The notes below the pieces were generated by a model. That model was not told where the DNA came from, did not search any database, and was given only the letters and a program-made list of their open reading frames with translations. 64,000 nucleotides of DNA from Actinomadura harenae (GTDB taxonomy: Bacteria > Actinomycetota > Actinomycetes > Streptosporangiales > Streptosporangiaceae): contig NZ_RFFG01000003.1 of the NCBI RefSeq assembly GCF_003696215.1, forward strand, positions 141,024 to 205,023. The letters are read 5' to 3'. Shown here piece by piece: positions 1 through 8,626 of this stretch (positions are counted from its first letter, which is position 1; each line of letters starts with the position of its first letter). The translations under genes were made by a program, and so were the position numbers.

Positions 1-368
1 AGCCGGGCGTAACCGCCGTCCCGCACGAAACCGCCGCCCCCAGCGATTCGCGACAACCGAGCGCGCTGGCAAATAAGCACCCGGTCGACGCTCGCGGAAC
101 TTCACCGCGGGGCGTCGAGCCAAGGCGACGGCGAGAGCCGGAGGTGGATGGCAACGGGCCGGCCACCTCACGGCTCAGCAGGTCGCCCATCCTTCTTGGG
201 CGACCTGCTGCACCCCCGGGCTGGCCGTGTCACCACGAGCCTGAGGCCAACTTGGAAATCAGGCGTGGCCGTCCCGCCGGAGTCGCTTGGCCGCGTTCGC
301 GACGGCTGCCCAGCTGTGATCGGGCCGCTGCAGCGTGACCGCCATCCGAAGCTCCTGGAGCAGGCTGA
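1..368. other. no supported gene (probable element interior)
   Basis: No reading frame here has a ribosome binding site, recognisable motif or plausible start. The stretch lies upstream of, and out of frame with, the integrase remnant. It may be the eroded 5' part of that gene or an adjacent element gene. Nothing further can be supported. Confidence 0.5.
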
Positions 369-1121
369 CCAGGGCATCCCCGTTTCCGCGTCGCCAAGCT
401 CGTCCGGGTCTCCGCCCCCAAGTACCGGATCAACCGGGGCCTCACGATCGACCAGGTGCGCGCCGTTCTCCGGGCCGCGCAGGATGAGGGGCTCCACGCT
501 CTGTACGTCCTGGCGCTGTGCCTTGGCCTGCGGCGCGGGGAGTTGCTTGGCCTGCGCTGGGATGACGTGACCTGGATCTCCTGCCGTGCCTGCGACGGCG
601 AGGGTGGTGAGATCGATGGCCTGGACTGCGAGATCTGCTCTGGGCAGGGAGTCGAAGGTGGCACCCTCGAAGTGGTCCAGACGCTTCAGCGGGTCGGGGG
701 CGAGTTGCGGTTCGTCTCACCCAAGAGCGAGGACTCCGAGCGGACCATTCCGCTGCCTCTGTTCTGCGCTGTCAGTCTGGCGAAGCACAAGGCTCGCCAG
801 TTGGAGGAGCGCGCGGACGCCTGGCCGAACTGGCAGGAACAGGGGCTCGTCTTCCCGTCTCGGGTCGGAACGCCGATGGAGCCGGACAACCTGCGTCGGA
901 GCTGGGGCCGTGTCCGCGAGGCGGCAGGCCTGGACGGCGTCCGGCTTCATGACATGCGGCACACCTGCGTCTCGCTGCTGCTCCACCTCGGGGTGGCCCC
1001 GGATGTCGTCCGTGAGATCGTGGGGCACTCGGACATCGAGGTCACGATGACGATCTATGCCCACACCTCGCTCGACGAGAAGCGGGCGGCGCTTGGGAAG
1101 CTGGGGGAGGCGCTCGGCTGA
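369..1121 (+). pseudogene. tyrosine-recombinase integrase, 5'-truncated
   Basis: Phage/ICE-type site-specific integrase, catalytic domain only. The frame is open from just after a stop at 366-368, and the first usable start is GTG at 456, giving about 221 residues; family members usually have 370-420. The catalytic set is visible: Arg in GLRRGE (near residue 26 from the GTG), HDMRH, GHSDIEVT, and the nucleophile Tyr in TIYAH near the end. The core-binding and arm-binding domains are missing. Codons before the GTG still read as integrase (RVAKLVRV), so a frameshift or truncation lies near position 385. An unusual insert after the first catalytic block carries two CxxCxGxG-like knuckles (CRACDGEG and CEICSGQG). 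The gene points at the 3' end of tRNA-Phe, the usual arrangement for actinomycete integrative elements. Probably not functional as it stands. Confidence 0.8.
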
Positions 1122-1156
1122 GGCTGTAGCCGGACGTTGCCGTCAGGGTTGCCGTC

Positions 1157-1191
1157 AAAAAGCCCGGACACGATCACGTGTCCGGGCCTTT
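1157..1191. terminator. bidirectional intrinsic terminator
   Basis: A perfect 11-bp stem (1162-1172 with 1177-1187) has a 4-nt loop and is flanked by an A-run on the left and CTTTT on the right. It lies between the integrase remnant and the convergent tRNA genes and could stop transcription from both sides. Confidence 0.85.
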
Positions 1192-1207
1192 TGGCTGTTC
1201 AGAAGTG

Positions 1208-1281
1208 TGGGCAGGGGCGGGGTCGAACCGCCGACCTTCCGCTTTTCAGGCGGACGCTCGTACCGACTGAGCTACCTACCC
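1208..1281 (-). tRNA. tRNA-Phe (GAA)
   Basis: The reverse strand folds as a full cloverleaf. The 7-bp acceptor stem is GGGTAGG with CCTGCCC and one G-T pair. The D-loop contains AGCTCAGTCGG, the anticodon loop CTGAAAA gives GAA, and the T-arm contains GGTTCGA. The discriminator base is at 1208. Its 3' end faces the integrase remnant, so this half of the gene is the likely attachment site. Confidence 0.95.
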
Positions 1282-1304
1282 ATGACGCGCGTCCGCGCGT
1301 CTTG

Positions 1305-1379
1305 CGGTCCTGACGGGATTTGAACCCGCGGCCTCCACCTTGACAGGGTGGCGAGCACTCCTAGCTGCTCCACAGGACC
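1305..1379 (-). tRNA. tRNA-Asp (GTC)
   Basis: Reverse-strand cloverleaf with acceptor stem GGTCCTG paired to CAGGACC, anticodon loop CTGTCAA (anticodon GTC) and T-arm GGTTCAA. It lies 23 bp upstream of tRNA-Phe on the same strand, so the two are probably cotranscribed. Confidence 0.95.
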
Positions 1380-1582
1380 TTGCGTGCTCCGAGTCTAGCT
1401 GGTTCGGAGGTGTTCCGTGACCGGGGCTTTTGGGGCCCTCGCTCTCGGCGACAGGCATGAGCTTACGGGATGCTCGAGGTGAGTGCCAACTCGATAAGCC
1501 GGGGTGGGATCGGGTGGGTTTGAACCTTTGCTGGGGAAGTGGCATCTGACGTTCCGGACTCTCGACGAGGAAGGCGGAACGG

Positions 1583-2011
1583 ATGAGGAACCTGGTGAGG
1601 CGGGTGGCCCTGGGCGGGGCGGTCGGGGTCGTCGTGGCGGGGGTCGCGGCGCCGGCGATGGCGGACGAGGGGGCGGCCCGGGTGTCCTGCGGCGGGAAGT
1701 TCTCGCGGGTGATGGAGCTCAACCGGGGGAGCGTCCACGGGGCGAGGCTGAGCGGGCGGTACGCCAAGTGGCACAAGGCGCCGGTGGACGACGGGTACTA
1801 CGTCGCCTACGGGAAGGCGCACGCGAAGAGGTTGTCGGCGCACGCGGTCGTGTGCCTGGTGTCGGAGAAGGGCGGGCGGATCGGGCTACGGCCGGCGAGC
1901 CGGGCGCAGTTGCGGGCCACGGTCGGCAAGCGGGACACGTGGCGGTACTTCGCGGTCTCGTTCAACCGGTACGGGCACGTGAACAAGATCGTCCAGCAGT
2001 ATCACCCGTGA
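1583..2011 (+). CDS. small secreted protein, unknown function
   Basis: Encodes 142 residues. A signal peptide covers about residues 1-27: a short basic N-terminus, the hydrophobic run VALGGAVGVVVAGVAA, then AMA before DEG. The mature part is basic and has two Cys (SCGGK and VVCLV) that could form one disulfide. I recognise no family. The start follows AAGGCGG at a suitable distance. Its stop overlaps the end of the convergent permease gene by 10 bp, so the two transcripts run tail to tail. Confidence 0.7.
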   Translation: MRNLVRRVALGGAVGVVVAGVAAPAMADEGAARVSCGGKFSRVMELNRGSVHGARLSGRYAKWHKAPVDDGYYVAYGKAHAKRLSAHAVVCLVSEKGGRIGLRPASRAQLRATVGKRDTWRYFAVSFNRYGHVNKIVQQYHP

Positions 2012-2772
2012 CCTCGCCATGACAGGACGCGGCGTTCGCAGGTGAGGAACGCCGCGTTCAGGGCGAGGCCGAGGACACCGAGCAGGACGATGCAGGCCCA
2101 GACGCCGGGGACGTCGGTGGTGCTCTGGGCCAGCATCTGCAGGTAGCCGATGCCGTTCACGCTGCCGACGAGCTCCGAGATCACCATGAGGATCAGGGCC
2201 GTGGAGAGGCTGAGGCGGAGTCCGGCGAAGATCTTGGGGGCGGCGGCCGGGAGCAGGACGCGGAGGATCCGGGCGCGGCGGGAGAGGCGGAAGGCCCGCG
2301 CGGTCTCGAGCTTGACCGGGTCGACGTCCCGGGCGCCTTCGACGGAGTTCAGCAGGACGGGCCAGACGACGCCGAAGACGATCGTCGCGACCTGCATCTC
2401 GGTGCCGATCTTGAAGGCGGCGAGGAAGACCGGGACGAGGGCCGGCGGCGGGATCGCGCGGAAGAAGTGGATCAGGGGCGCCAGGTGGTCGGCGACGGCG
2501 GGGGAGCGTCCGGCCAGCAGGCCCACGGACACGCCGAGGACGCAGGCCAGGGCCCAGCCGGTCAGCAGGCGGGCGAGGCTGGGGAGGATGTTGCCCGTCG
2601 CCTGCCCGGTGAGGAACAGGTGGGACGCGGGGCCCGAGAACCAGTCCTTGTGCATCCGGGCGAGGATCTCGGACGGCGGCGGAAAGAACGGGTCGTCCGC
2701 GCGGCGGGCGGCGATCTCCCAGGCGGCGAAGGCGGCCGGGAGGGAGGCCAGGCGGGCCAGGCGGTGGATCAT
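2002..2772 (-). CDS. ABC transporter permease, SsuC/TauC-like
   Basis: Encodes 256 residues with about six membrane segments. It is an inner-membrane permease of the nitrate/sulfonate/taurine-type uptake family. The EAA-like cytoplasmic loop is visible in the middle of the protein (VEGARDVDPVKLETARAF) and is followed by hydrophobic helices. The ATG at 2772 overlaps the stop of the upstream permease (ATGA), which fixes the start. It is the last gene of the operon binding protein > permease > permease. No ATPase gene follows, so the nucleotide-binding subunit must be supplied from elsewhere. The substrate cannot be told from sequence. Confidence 0.88.
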   Translation of the reverse strand: MIHRLARLASLPAAFAAWEIAARRADDPFFPPPSEILARMHKDWFSGPASHLFLTGQATGNILPSLARLLTGWALACVLGVSVGLLAGRSPAVADHLAPLIHFFRAIPPPALVPVFLAAFKIGTEMQVATIVFGVVWPVLLNSVEGARDVDPVKLETARAFRLSRRARILRVLLPAAAPKIFAGLRLSLSTALILMVISELVGSVNGIGYLQMLAQSTTDVPGVWACIVLLGVLGLALNAAFLTCERRVLSWRGHG

Positions 2773-3641
2773 CGGGGCGTCCTCCAGCGGAACAGGCGGC
2801 GTTCCAGGGCGGCGAGGACGCCGTTGCCGAGCAGGCCGAGGACGCCCGCCCAGAGGGCCGCGGCGAGCATCGGCGTGGTGCGGGCGGAGCTTCCGGCGGT
2901 GTTGATGAACGTGCCGAGGCCCGCCGAGCCGCTCGCGAACAGTTCGGCGCTGACCGTGGCGATCAGCGCGATGCCCGCCGACACGCGGACGCCGGCCGCG
3001 ATGAACGGCGCGGTGGACGGCAGGGACACGCGCAGCAGGACGGCGAGCGGCCCGAAGCCGAAGGACGCCAGGGACTCGCGCGCGACCGGGTCGACCTCGC
3101 GCAGGCCGTACACGGTGTTGATCAGCACCGGCCAGCAGGACGCGTAGACCACGATCGTCGTCTTCAGGTCCAGCGGGTCCGGGAGGACGAGCATGGCGAG
3201 CGGGATGATCGCGACGGCCGGGATCGGCCGGAGGAACTCCAGGACCGGGCGGACGACGGCGTCCAGGCGCGGCAGGGAGCCGAGGAGGAGGCCGAGGGGG
3301 ACGGCGAGCGCCACCGCCTCCGCGAGGCCGAGCAGCCAGGCGGTGACGGTGGCGCGCAGGTCGGTCCCGAACGCGGCGTCCCCGGCGAGGCGTCCGGCCT
3401 CGGTCAGGACGGACGAGACGGGCGGCAGCACGGCCCGGTCCACCAGGCCGGTCCGGGAGGCCAGCTCGGCGAGGAGGAGGAACGCGGCGACGCCCTGGAG
3501 GCCCCGCCTCGTCCGCGTCCACGTTCGCGTCGGCGTTCTGTTCCGCCGCGTCCGCGTCCGCGTCGGGCCCCGGGACGCCGTGGGGTGCCGCCGCGCCGGG
3601 GGAGGCGCGGTGGTGTCGGGCGTTCCGGGCGCGGGGGTCAC
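2769..3641 (-). CDS. ABC transporter permease, SsuC/TauC-like, Arg/Thr-rich N-terminus
   Basis: Encodes 290 residues from a GTG that overlaps the binding-protein stop (GTGA). The first 45 or so residues are unusual for the family: a Pro/Thr stretch, then a run of Arg and Thr (RTRTRRNRTPTRTWTRTRRG) just before the first helix. About six membrane segments follow, with the EAA-type loop LREVDPVARESLASFGF. It probably pairs with the next permease as a heterodimeric channel. A later start inside the Arg/Thr region is possible, but translational coupling favours the one given. Confidence 0.85.
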   Translation of the reverse strand: MTPAPGTPDTTAPPPARRHPTASRGPTRTRTRRNRTPTRTWTRTRRGLQGVAAFLLLAELASRTGLVDRAVLPPVSSVLTEAGRLAGDAAFGTDLRATVTAWLLGLAEAVALAVPLGLLLGSLPRLDAVVRPVLEFLRPIPAVAIIPLAMLVLPDPLDLKTTIVVYASCWPVLINTVYGLREVDPVARESLASFGFGPLAVLLRVSLPSTAPFIAAGVRVSAGIALIATVSAELFASGSAGLGTFINTAGSSARTTPMLAAALWAGVLGLLGNGVLAALERRLFRWRTPR

Positions 3642-4612
3642 TTCGGCGAGGCCACGATCATCTTCCGGACGTCCGGGGCCTTCTGGAGGTAGCCGTACTG
3701 CTCCATCAGGGCGGCGACCTTCTGCAGTTTCGCGGCGTCCAGGCTGGTGGGAAACGCGCCGATGGAGATCTTGCCCGCGGTGCCGGCGGGGATCTGGGTG
3801 TAGGTCGGGATGACCTGGGTGACCGCGGCGCGGTTGGCGGCGACCTTGGTCGCGCGGGCGATGGCGCGCTGGAAGGCGGCGATCGTCTTCGGGTGCTTCT
3901 GGGCGAACGTGGCCGTCCCGCCCCAGCCGGAGATGGGGAACTCGTCGGTGGGGCCGGTGACCAGGTCGGCGAGCAGGTACCCGCCCTGGTTCGCCTGGAT
4001 GTCGGTGACGAACGGCTCGACGGCGGCGACCGCGTCGACCACGCCCTGCTTGAGGGCGGCGCCCATGTTCGGCAGCGGGATCGGCACGACCGTCACGTCC
4101 TTGCCGGGGTCGAGGCCCGCGTGCTTGAGCTGGACGGCGAGCAGCAGGTCGGTGATGCTCTTGACGGCCGGGACGGCGATCTTGCGTCCCTTCAGCCCGG
4201 CGAGGCCCTGGACGTCGGAGTCCTGGGCGGTGAGGACCGCGAACGAGCCGTTGGTGCCCTGGTAGGAGTCGGCGGCGAGGCGGAAGTCGACCGCGCCCTT
4301 GTCCTGGGCGGTGAACGTGGAGACGTAGTTCAGCAGGGCCAGGTCGAGGGATCCGTTGAGCAGCATCGGCGTGGCCTCGGGGGACGCCTTGATGGGCCTG
4401 GTCCGGACGGTCAGGCCCTCGTCCTTGAAGAAGCCCTTCTGCTGCGCGATGGCGAGGGGCGCCGAGTCGGGGACGGGCACGACGCCGATGTTCAGGACGG
4501 GTTTCTCGAGCCCTTGGGGGTTGTCCGCGCCGGAGCCGGAGGATCCGCAGGCGGTGGCGGACAGCACGAGGCCCGCGGCGACGGCCGCGAGCCCGAGGAG
4601 GGAGCGCTTCAT
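3638..4612 (-). CDS. ABC transporter substrate-binding lipoprotein, SsuA/NMT1-like
   Basis: Encodes 324 residues. The lipoprotein signal ends in SATACG with the lipidated Cys near residue 22. The rest is a periplasmic-binding type 2 fold of the nitrate/sulfonate/thiamine-precursor group, seen in the typical stretches GVVPVPDSAPLAIAQQKGFF, LLNGSLDLALLNY and LKGRKIAVPAVKSITDL. It delivers an organic anion or precursor to the two downstream permeases at the outer face of the membrane. First gene of a tightly overlapped three-gene operon. The ATG follows AGGAAA by about ten bases. Confidence 0.9.
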   Translation of the reverse strand: MKRSLLGLAAVAAGLVLSATACGSSGSGADNPQGLEKPVLNIGVVPVPDSAPLAIAQQKGFFKDEGLTVRTRPIKASPEATPMLLNGSLDLALLNYVSTFTAQDKGAVDFRLAADSYQGTNGSFAVLTAQDSDVQGLAGLKGRKIAVPAVKSITDLLLAVQLKHAGLDPGKDVTVVPIPLPNMGAALKQGVVDAVAAVEPFVTDIQANQGGYLLADLVTGPTDEFPISGWGGTATFAQKHPKTIAAFQRAIARATKVAANRAAVTQVIPTYTQIPAGTAGKISIGAFPTSLDAAKLQKVAALMEQYGYLQKAPDVRKMIVASPK

Positions 4613-5062
4613 TTGGGGGGATTTCCTCGTCGAGGGAGCTGCGAAGAGGCGTCAGTGTACGGAAGATCATCTGTCCGTGACAGAGAGCTTCGAAACATCC
4701 GATTCGCCGTCCCTGTAGGGGTTTCCGCCGGGCCTGGAGAAACGTCGCCGAAGGGGTGTGACGGGTCCCCCGAAACCTTCGGAAGGTGCCTGCCGAAACC
4801 CCCGTCCGGGACCCTTGGGGGACGCCCGCGACCCCGAGGGGCGATGTGCGGTGAGTCGTCCGGGACAGCCGCGATGGGTGTTTGGAACCGGATTCGGGGG
4901 AGATAGAACGACACCAGGTAACGGGCCGATCGCGGTCGGGTACCGGGTTCGGCGACGGGTGTGGCGCTTAAAGCATGTTCTTCGCTTTTGTAGCCTTCTG
5001 CACCAGCTCCCGTCGTGGCGCGCGGCTCCCACCCGGCGCGTCCGGATCGAGAAAGGCGGCTC
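4613..5062. other. divergent intergenic region (450 bp)
   Basis: It separates the leftward ABC importer operon from the rightward amino-acid permease and must carry both promoters. The Shine-Dalgarno GAAAGGCGG of the permease lies near 5050. I see no open frame with coding character, no RNA fold I can name, and no clear -35/-10 pair. Confidence 0.5.
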
Positions 5063-6478
5063 ATGGCTGAATCTGAATCCACCCCGGCGGAGGGGTATCA
5101 GCGGGGCCTCGGCACCCGGCAGATCCAGATGCTCGCCATCGGCGGGACGATCGGCACGGGCCTGTTCCTCGGCGCCGGCAAGAACATCGCCAAGGCCGGT
5201 CCGGGCCTCATCGTCACGTACCTGGTCGCCGGGATCATGCTGTTCTTCGTCGTCCGGGCGCTGGGCGAGCTGCTCATGTACCGCCGCGCGGAGGGCGGGT
5301 TCGCCGGGTACGCGCGCGAGTTCCTCGGCCCGTTCTGGGGCTACGCCACCACCTGGACGTACTGGATCATCTGGGTCACCACCGGCATGGCCGAGCTGAC
5401 CGCGGCCGGCAAGTACATCCAGAAGTGGTTCCCGCACTTCGCGCAGTGGAAGACGGCGCTGATCGCGCTGATCATCCTGTTCGTCGTGAACATGATCTCC
5501 GTCAAGCTCTTCGGCGAGCTGGAGTTCTGGTTCGCGATGATCAAGGTGGTCGCGATCGTCGCGATGATCGCGATCGGCGTCGCGGTGGTCGCGTTCGGCT
5601 TCGGGGACGCGGGCAAGACCGCGTCCGTCGACAACCTGTGGTCGCACGGCGGGTTCTTCCCCGAGGGCGCGACACCGGTGATCATGACGTTGCAGATGGT
5701 GCTGTTCGCCTACCTGGGCGTCGAGCTGGTCGGCGTGACCGCCGCCGAGGCCAAGGACCCGGAGAAGAACATCCCGCGCGCGATCAACGCGCTGCCGATC
5801 CGGTTCGCGCTGTTCTACCTCGGATCGCTGCTGGTCATCCTGTCGGTCGTGCCCTGGTCGGCGTTCACGCCGGACTCCAGCCCGTTCGTCCTCGCCTTCG
5901 ACAAGATCGGCATCGCGCACGGCGGTGACATCGTCAACTTCGTCGTGCTCACCTCGGCGCTGTCGTCCTGCAACGCGGGCGGGCTGTACTCCACGTCCCG
6001 GATGCTGCGCACGGCGGGCGTGAACGGCGACGGCCCGGTGATCCTGAGCCGGCTGAACGGACGCGGCGTCCCGGTGCTGACCGTCGTGATCTCCGCGCTG
6101 GTCATGTGCGTCGGCGTGGTCGTGAACGCGGTCGCGCCGGGCAAGGCGTTCGACTACATCACCTCGGTGTCGACCGGCGGCGCGCTGCTCGTCTGGACGG
6201 TCATCATCGTCTCGCACCTGGTGTACCGGCGGAAGGTCGCGCGCGGTGAGCTCGAGGCGTCGTCCTACCGGATGCCCGGCGCGCCCTACACCAGCTACCT
6301 GGTGCTGGCGTTCTTCGCCTTCGTCACCGTGACGATCGCGTGGGAGGCCGACACCCGCGTCGCGCTGTGGGTGATGCTCGGCTGGGCCGCGATCATGCTG
6401 GTCGGCTGGCGGTTCGTCCGGCGCTCCTCGGCGCGTCGTTCGGCCGAGGCCGGCGAGAAGGCCCCGGCCACCGTCTGA
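5063..6478 (+). CDS. APC-family amino-acid permease
   Basis: Encodes 471 residues with about twelve membrane segments. It is a member of the amino acid/polyamine/organocation family (GabP/CycA/AnsP/ProY branch). Signature stretches include IGGTIGTGLFLGAGKNI in helix 1, RALGELLMYRRAEGGFAGYA, the EAKDPEKNIPRAIN loop, and SALSSCNAGGLYSTSRML. It imports an amino acid with protons; the substrate is not predictable. I chose the ATG after GAAAGGCGG; an in-frame upstream GTG would add 16 unlikely residues. Monocistronic, with a strong terminator 60 bp downstream. Confidence 0.93.
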   Translation: MAESESTPAEGYQRGLGTRQIQMLAIGGTIGTGLFLGAGKNIAKAGPGLIVTYLVAGIMLFFVVRALGELLMYRRAEGGFAGYAREFLGPFWGYATTWTYWIIWVTTGMAELTAAGKYIQKWFPHFAQWKTALIALIILFVVNMISVKLFGELEFWFAMIKVVAIVAMIAIGVAVVAFGFGDAGKTASVDNLWSHGGFFPEGATPVIMTLQMVLFAYLGVELVGVTAAEAKDPEKNIPRAINALPIRFALFYLGSLLVILSVVPWSAFTPDSSPFVLAFDKIGIAHGGDIVNFVVLTSALSSCNAGGLYSTSRMLRTAGVNGDGPVILSRLNGRGVPVLTVVISALVMCVGVVVNAVAPGKAFDYITSVSTGGALLVWTVIIVSHLVYRRKVARGELEASSYRMPGAPYTSYLVLAFFAFVTVTIAWEADTRVALWVMLGWAAIMLVGWRFVRRSSARRSAEAGEKAPATV

Positions 6479-6489
6479 CGCGCGCCCTG

Positions 6490-6532
6490 CCGAAGGACGG
6501 TTCTACCGAAGGACGGTTCTACCGAAGGGCGT
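6490..6532. repeat. 16-bp tandem repeat, about 2.6 copies
   Basis: The unit CCGAAGGACGGTTCTA occurs at 6490-6505 and 6506-6521, followed by a degenerate partial copy. It lies between the permease stop and its terminator. No function is evident. Confidence 0.8.
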
Positions 6533-6541
6533 TCGATCCCC

Positions 6542-6579
6542 GGACGGGGGCTCCCGGCACGTGCCGGGAGCCCCCGTCC
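6542..6579 (+). terminator. strong hairpin terminator
   Basis: A perfect 19-bp inverted repeat (6542-6560 with 6561-6579) followed by TGGTTT. The centre must open a few bases for the loop. It is placed to end the permease transcript. Confidence 0.85.
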
Positions 6580-6718
6580 TGGTTTCGGGTGTTTTCGGCC
6601 AGGTCCGGCCGCCGCGGGAGGAGGATCGCGGGTGAACGCCGTCATAGCGGGGTGAGTCGGACTGGGCCCCCGGCCGGGTGCGGATCTATCGTGGACGCAC
6701 CCGACGGGGGAGGGACCG

Positions 6719-8413
6719 GTGACCGGCAGGACCGTGAGGCGCGGCCTGGCCGCGCGGCTCGACCTCATCCCCGTCGCGCCCCGGACGATGCTGGAGCTGC
6801 GCGTCCGGTGGATGCTGCTGATCGTGGTGGCGACGGCGAACCTGGGCGGCGCGCTGGTGGTGCTGCTGTTCGCCACCGTCGTCATCCCGGACCCGCCGAC
6901 CCACGGGATCACGCATGTCCGGCTCGTGAACACCGCCGCGTTCTTCAGCTACCCGGTGCTCGCCGGGCCGGTCGCGATGGCCACCGGCCTGTACCTGTGG
7001 CGTCCGGTGATCCGGCTGGCGCGCGACGGCGGCGTCCCGGACGAGACGCAGCGCCGGGCCGTCCTGCTCGGGCCGCTCCGGCTGACGCTCCTGGTCGGGA
7101 TGCTGTGGACGGTCGGCGCGATCGGCTGGGCCGTCCTCGACGCGACGCTGTTCAGCGCGCGGATGGCGACCAAGGTCGGGTCGACCTGCCTGCTCGGCGC
7201 GATCACCACCTGCACGATCGTCTACCTGCTGTCGGAGCGGCTGCTGCGGCCCGCCGCGGCGCTCGCGCTGGCGAGCCGGTCCGCGCAGAACGTCCGGCTG
7301 CCGGGGGTGACGACGCGGGTCATGCTCGCCTGGGCGCTCGGCACGGCCGTCCCGGTGTTCGGGCTGCTCGGCGTGGGCATCGCGGCGCTGGTCACGCCCG
7401 GGATCCGCACCACGCAGCTCGCGCTGACCGTCCTCGTGCTCGCCGGGACCGCGATCGGCGTCGGGACGGGCGTGACGTTCCTGGCCGTCCGGGCGATCGC
7501 CGACCCGATCAAGGCGGTGCGCGGCGGGATGACCCGGGTCGCGCGCGGCGACCTGTCGGGCGAGGTCGAGGTGTACGACGCGAGCGAGGTCGGGCAGCTC
7601 CAGGCCGGGTTCAACGACATGGTCGCCGGGCTGCGCGAGCACGAGCGGCTCCGCGACCTGTTCGGACGGCACGTCGGTGAGGAGGTCGCGGGCCTGGCGT
7701 TCGAGCACGACATCGAGCTCGGCGGCGTGACCCGGGACGTCGCGGTGCTGTTCGTCGACCTCACCGGCTCGACCCGGCTCGCCGAGACCCGCTCGCCGGA
7801 CCAGGTCGTCGAGCTGCTCAACGCGTTCTTCGCCGTGGTCGTCCGGGTCGTCGCCGCGCACGCGGGCTGGATCAACAAGTTCGAGGGGGACGCGGCGCTG
7901 GCGATCTTCGGCGCGCCGTCCGCGATGGACGACGCGGCCGGGGCGGCCCTCGGCGCGGCCCGCGAGCTGGGCGGCCGGCTGCGCGCCGAGGTCCCCGAGG
8001 TGGACGCGGGGATCGGCGTCTCCGCGGGCCCGGTCGTCGCCGGGTACATCGGGGCCGAGCAGCGCTTCGAGTACACCGTCATCGGCGACCCGGTGAACGA
8101 GGCCGCACGGCTCAGCGACCTCGCCAAGACCCACGACGAGCGGGTGCTGGCGTCCGGGCGTGTCGTCGAGCGCGCCGCCGAGGCCGAGGCCGGGCAGTGG
8201 CGGTTCGGCGAGACGATCACCCTGCGCGGACGCCGGGGCGCGACCCGCCTCGCCCTCCCCGGCTCCCCGGACGAGGCCCCGGACGCCGCCGCGGCCGAGA
8301 CCGCCGAGCAGGACGAGCAGCGCGACTCCCGCCGGTTCCCGAGGCTGCCGCGCCCGCGCGTCCCGATCCGCCGCCGTCCCGCCGCCGACGGCGAACCCGA
8401 CGTCGTCGGCTGA
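6719..8413 (+). CDS. membrane class III adenylate/guanylate cyclase (6TM-HAMP-CHD)
   Basis: Encodes 564 residues and converts ATP (or GTP) to the cyclic nucleotide at the inner membrane face. Six hydrophobic helices fill roughly residues 25-265. A HAMP linker follows (AIADPIKAVRGGMTRVARGD), then the cyclase domain from about 335 to 500. Metal Asp residues are in LFVDLTGS (near 347) and FEGDAAL (near 391). The purine-site Lys (NKFEGD), the second substrate Asp (VIGDPVNEAARLSD) and the transition-state Asn/Arg are all present, so the enzyme should be active as a homodimer. The layout matches the mycobacterial Rv1318c/Rv1319c/Rv3645 group. The C-terminus is Arg/Pro-rich and disordered. GTG start after GGGGGAGGG. 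Confidence 0.92.
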   Translation: MTGRTVRRGLAARLDLIPVAPRTMLELRVRWMLLIVVATANLGGALVVLLFATVVIPDPPTHGITHVRLVNTAAFFSYPVLAGPVAMATGLYLWRPVIRLARDGGVPDETQRRAVLLGPLRLTLLVGMLWTVGAIGWAVLDATLFSARMATKVGSTCLLGAITTCTIVYLLSERLLRPAAALALASRSAQNVRLPGVTTRVMLAWALGTAVPVFGLLGVGIAALVTPGIRTTQLALTVLVLAGTAIGVGTGVTFLAVRAIADPIKAVRGGMTRVARGDLSGEVEVYDASEVGQLQAGFNDMVAGLREHERLRDLFGRHVGEEVAGLAFEHDIELGGVTRDVAVLFVDLTGSTRLAETRSPDQVVELLNAFFAVVVRVVAAHAGWINKFEGDAALAIFGAPSAMDDAAGAALGAARELGGRLRAEVPEVDAGIGVSAGPVVAGYIGAEQRFEYTVIGDPVNEAARLSDLAKTHDERVLASGRVVERAAEAEAGQWRFGETITLRGRRGATRLALPGSPDEAPDAAAAETAEQDEQRDSRRFPRLPRPRVPIRRRPAADGEPDVVG

Positions 8414-8500
8414 CCGTCCGCGCCGACCGATCCGATCGCGCGGGCTGACCGTCCACGCCGACCGATTCGATCGCTCGGGCTCGCCGTCCAATCCATCGTT
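8409..8500. repeat. 35-bp imperfect tandem repeat
   Basis: Two near-identical 35-bp units at 8409-8443 and 8444-8478 (unit begins GCTGACCGTCC) are followed by a shortened third from 8479. The array begins on the stop codon of the cyclase gene and runs into the leader of the sensor kinase. It could hold regulatory sites, but no inverted symmetry is obvious. Confidence 0.75.
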
Positions 8501-8626
8501 CCGTGGTGGGTTTTGACGCCTCGGCGTCGCGAAATGACCCGGTTTTTGCCCTCTCTTATCGCCGTGTGGCCCACCGTAAGAAGGAAACGGGACGTACGGA
8601 ACGGTCACCTCCGGACGGGAGGCCGG

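Noticed and set aside
1440..1545. A third tRNA downstream of tRNA-Asp
   Set aside because: A T-arm-like GGTTTGAACC string occurs, but no acceptor stem or anticodon arm can be formed.
4667..6217. Long minus-strand frame opposite the amino-acid permease
   Set aside because: The sense strand has 12 membrane helices and APC motifs; the antisense product is Asp/Arg/His-rich and has no homology-like features.
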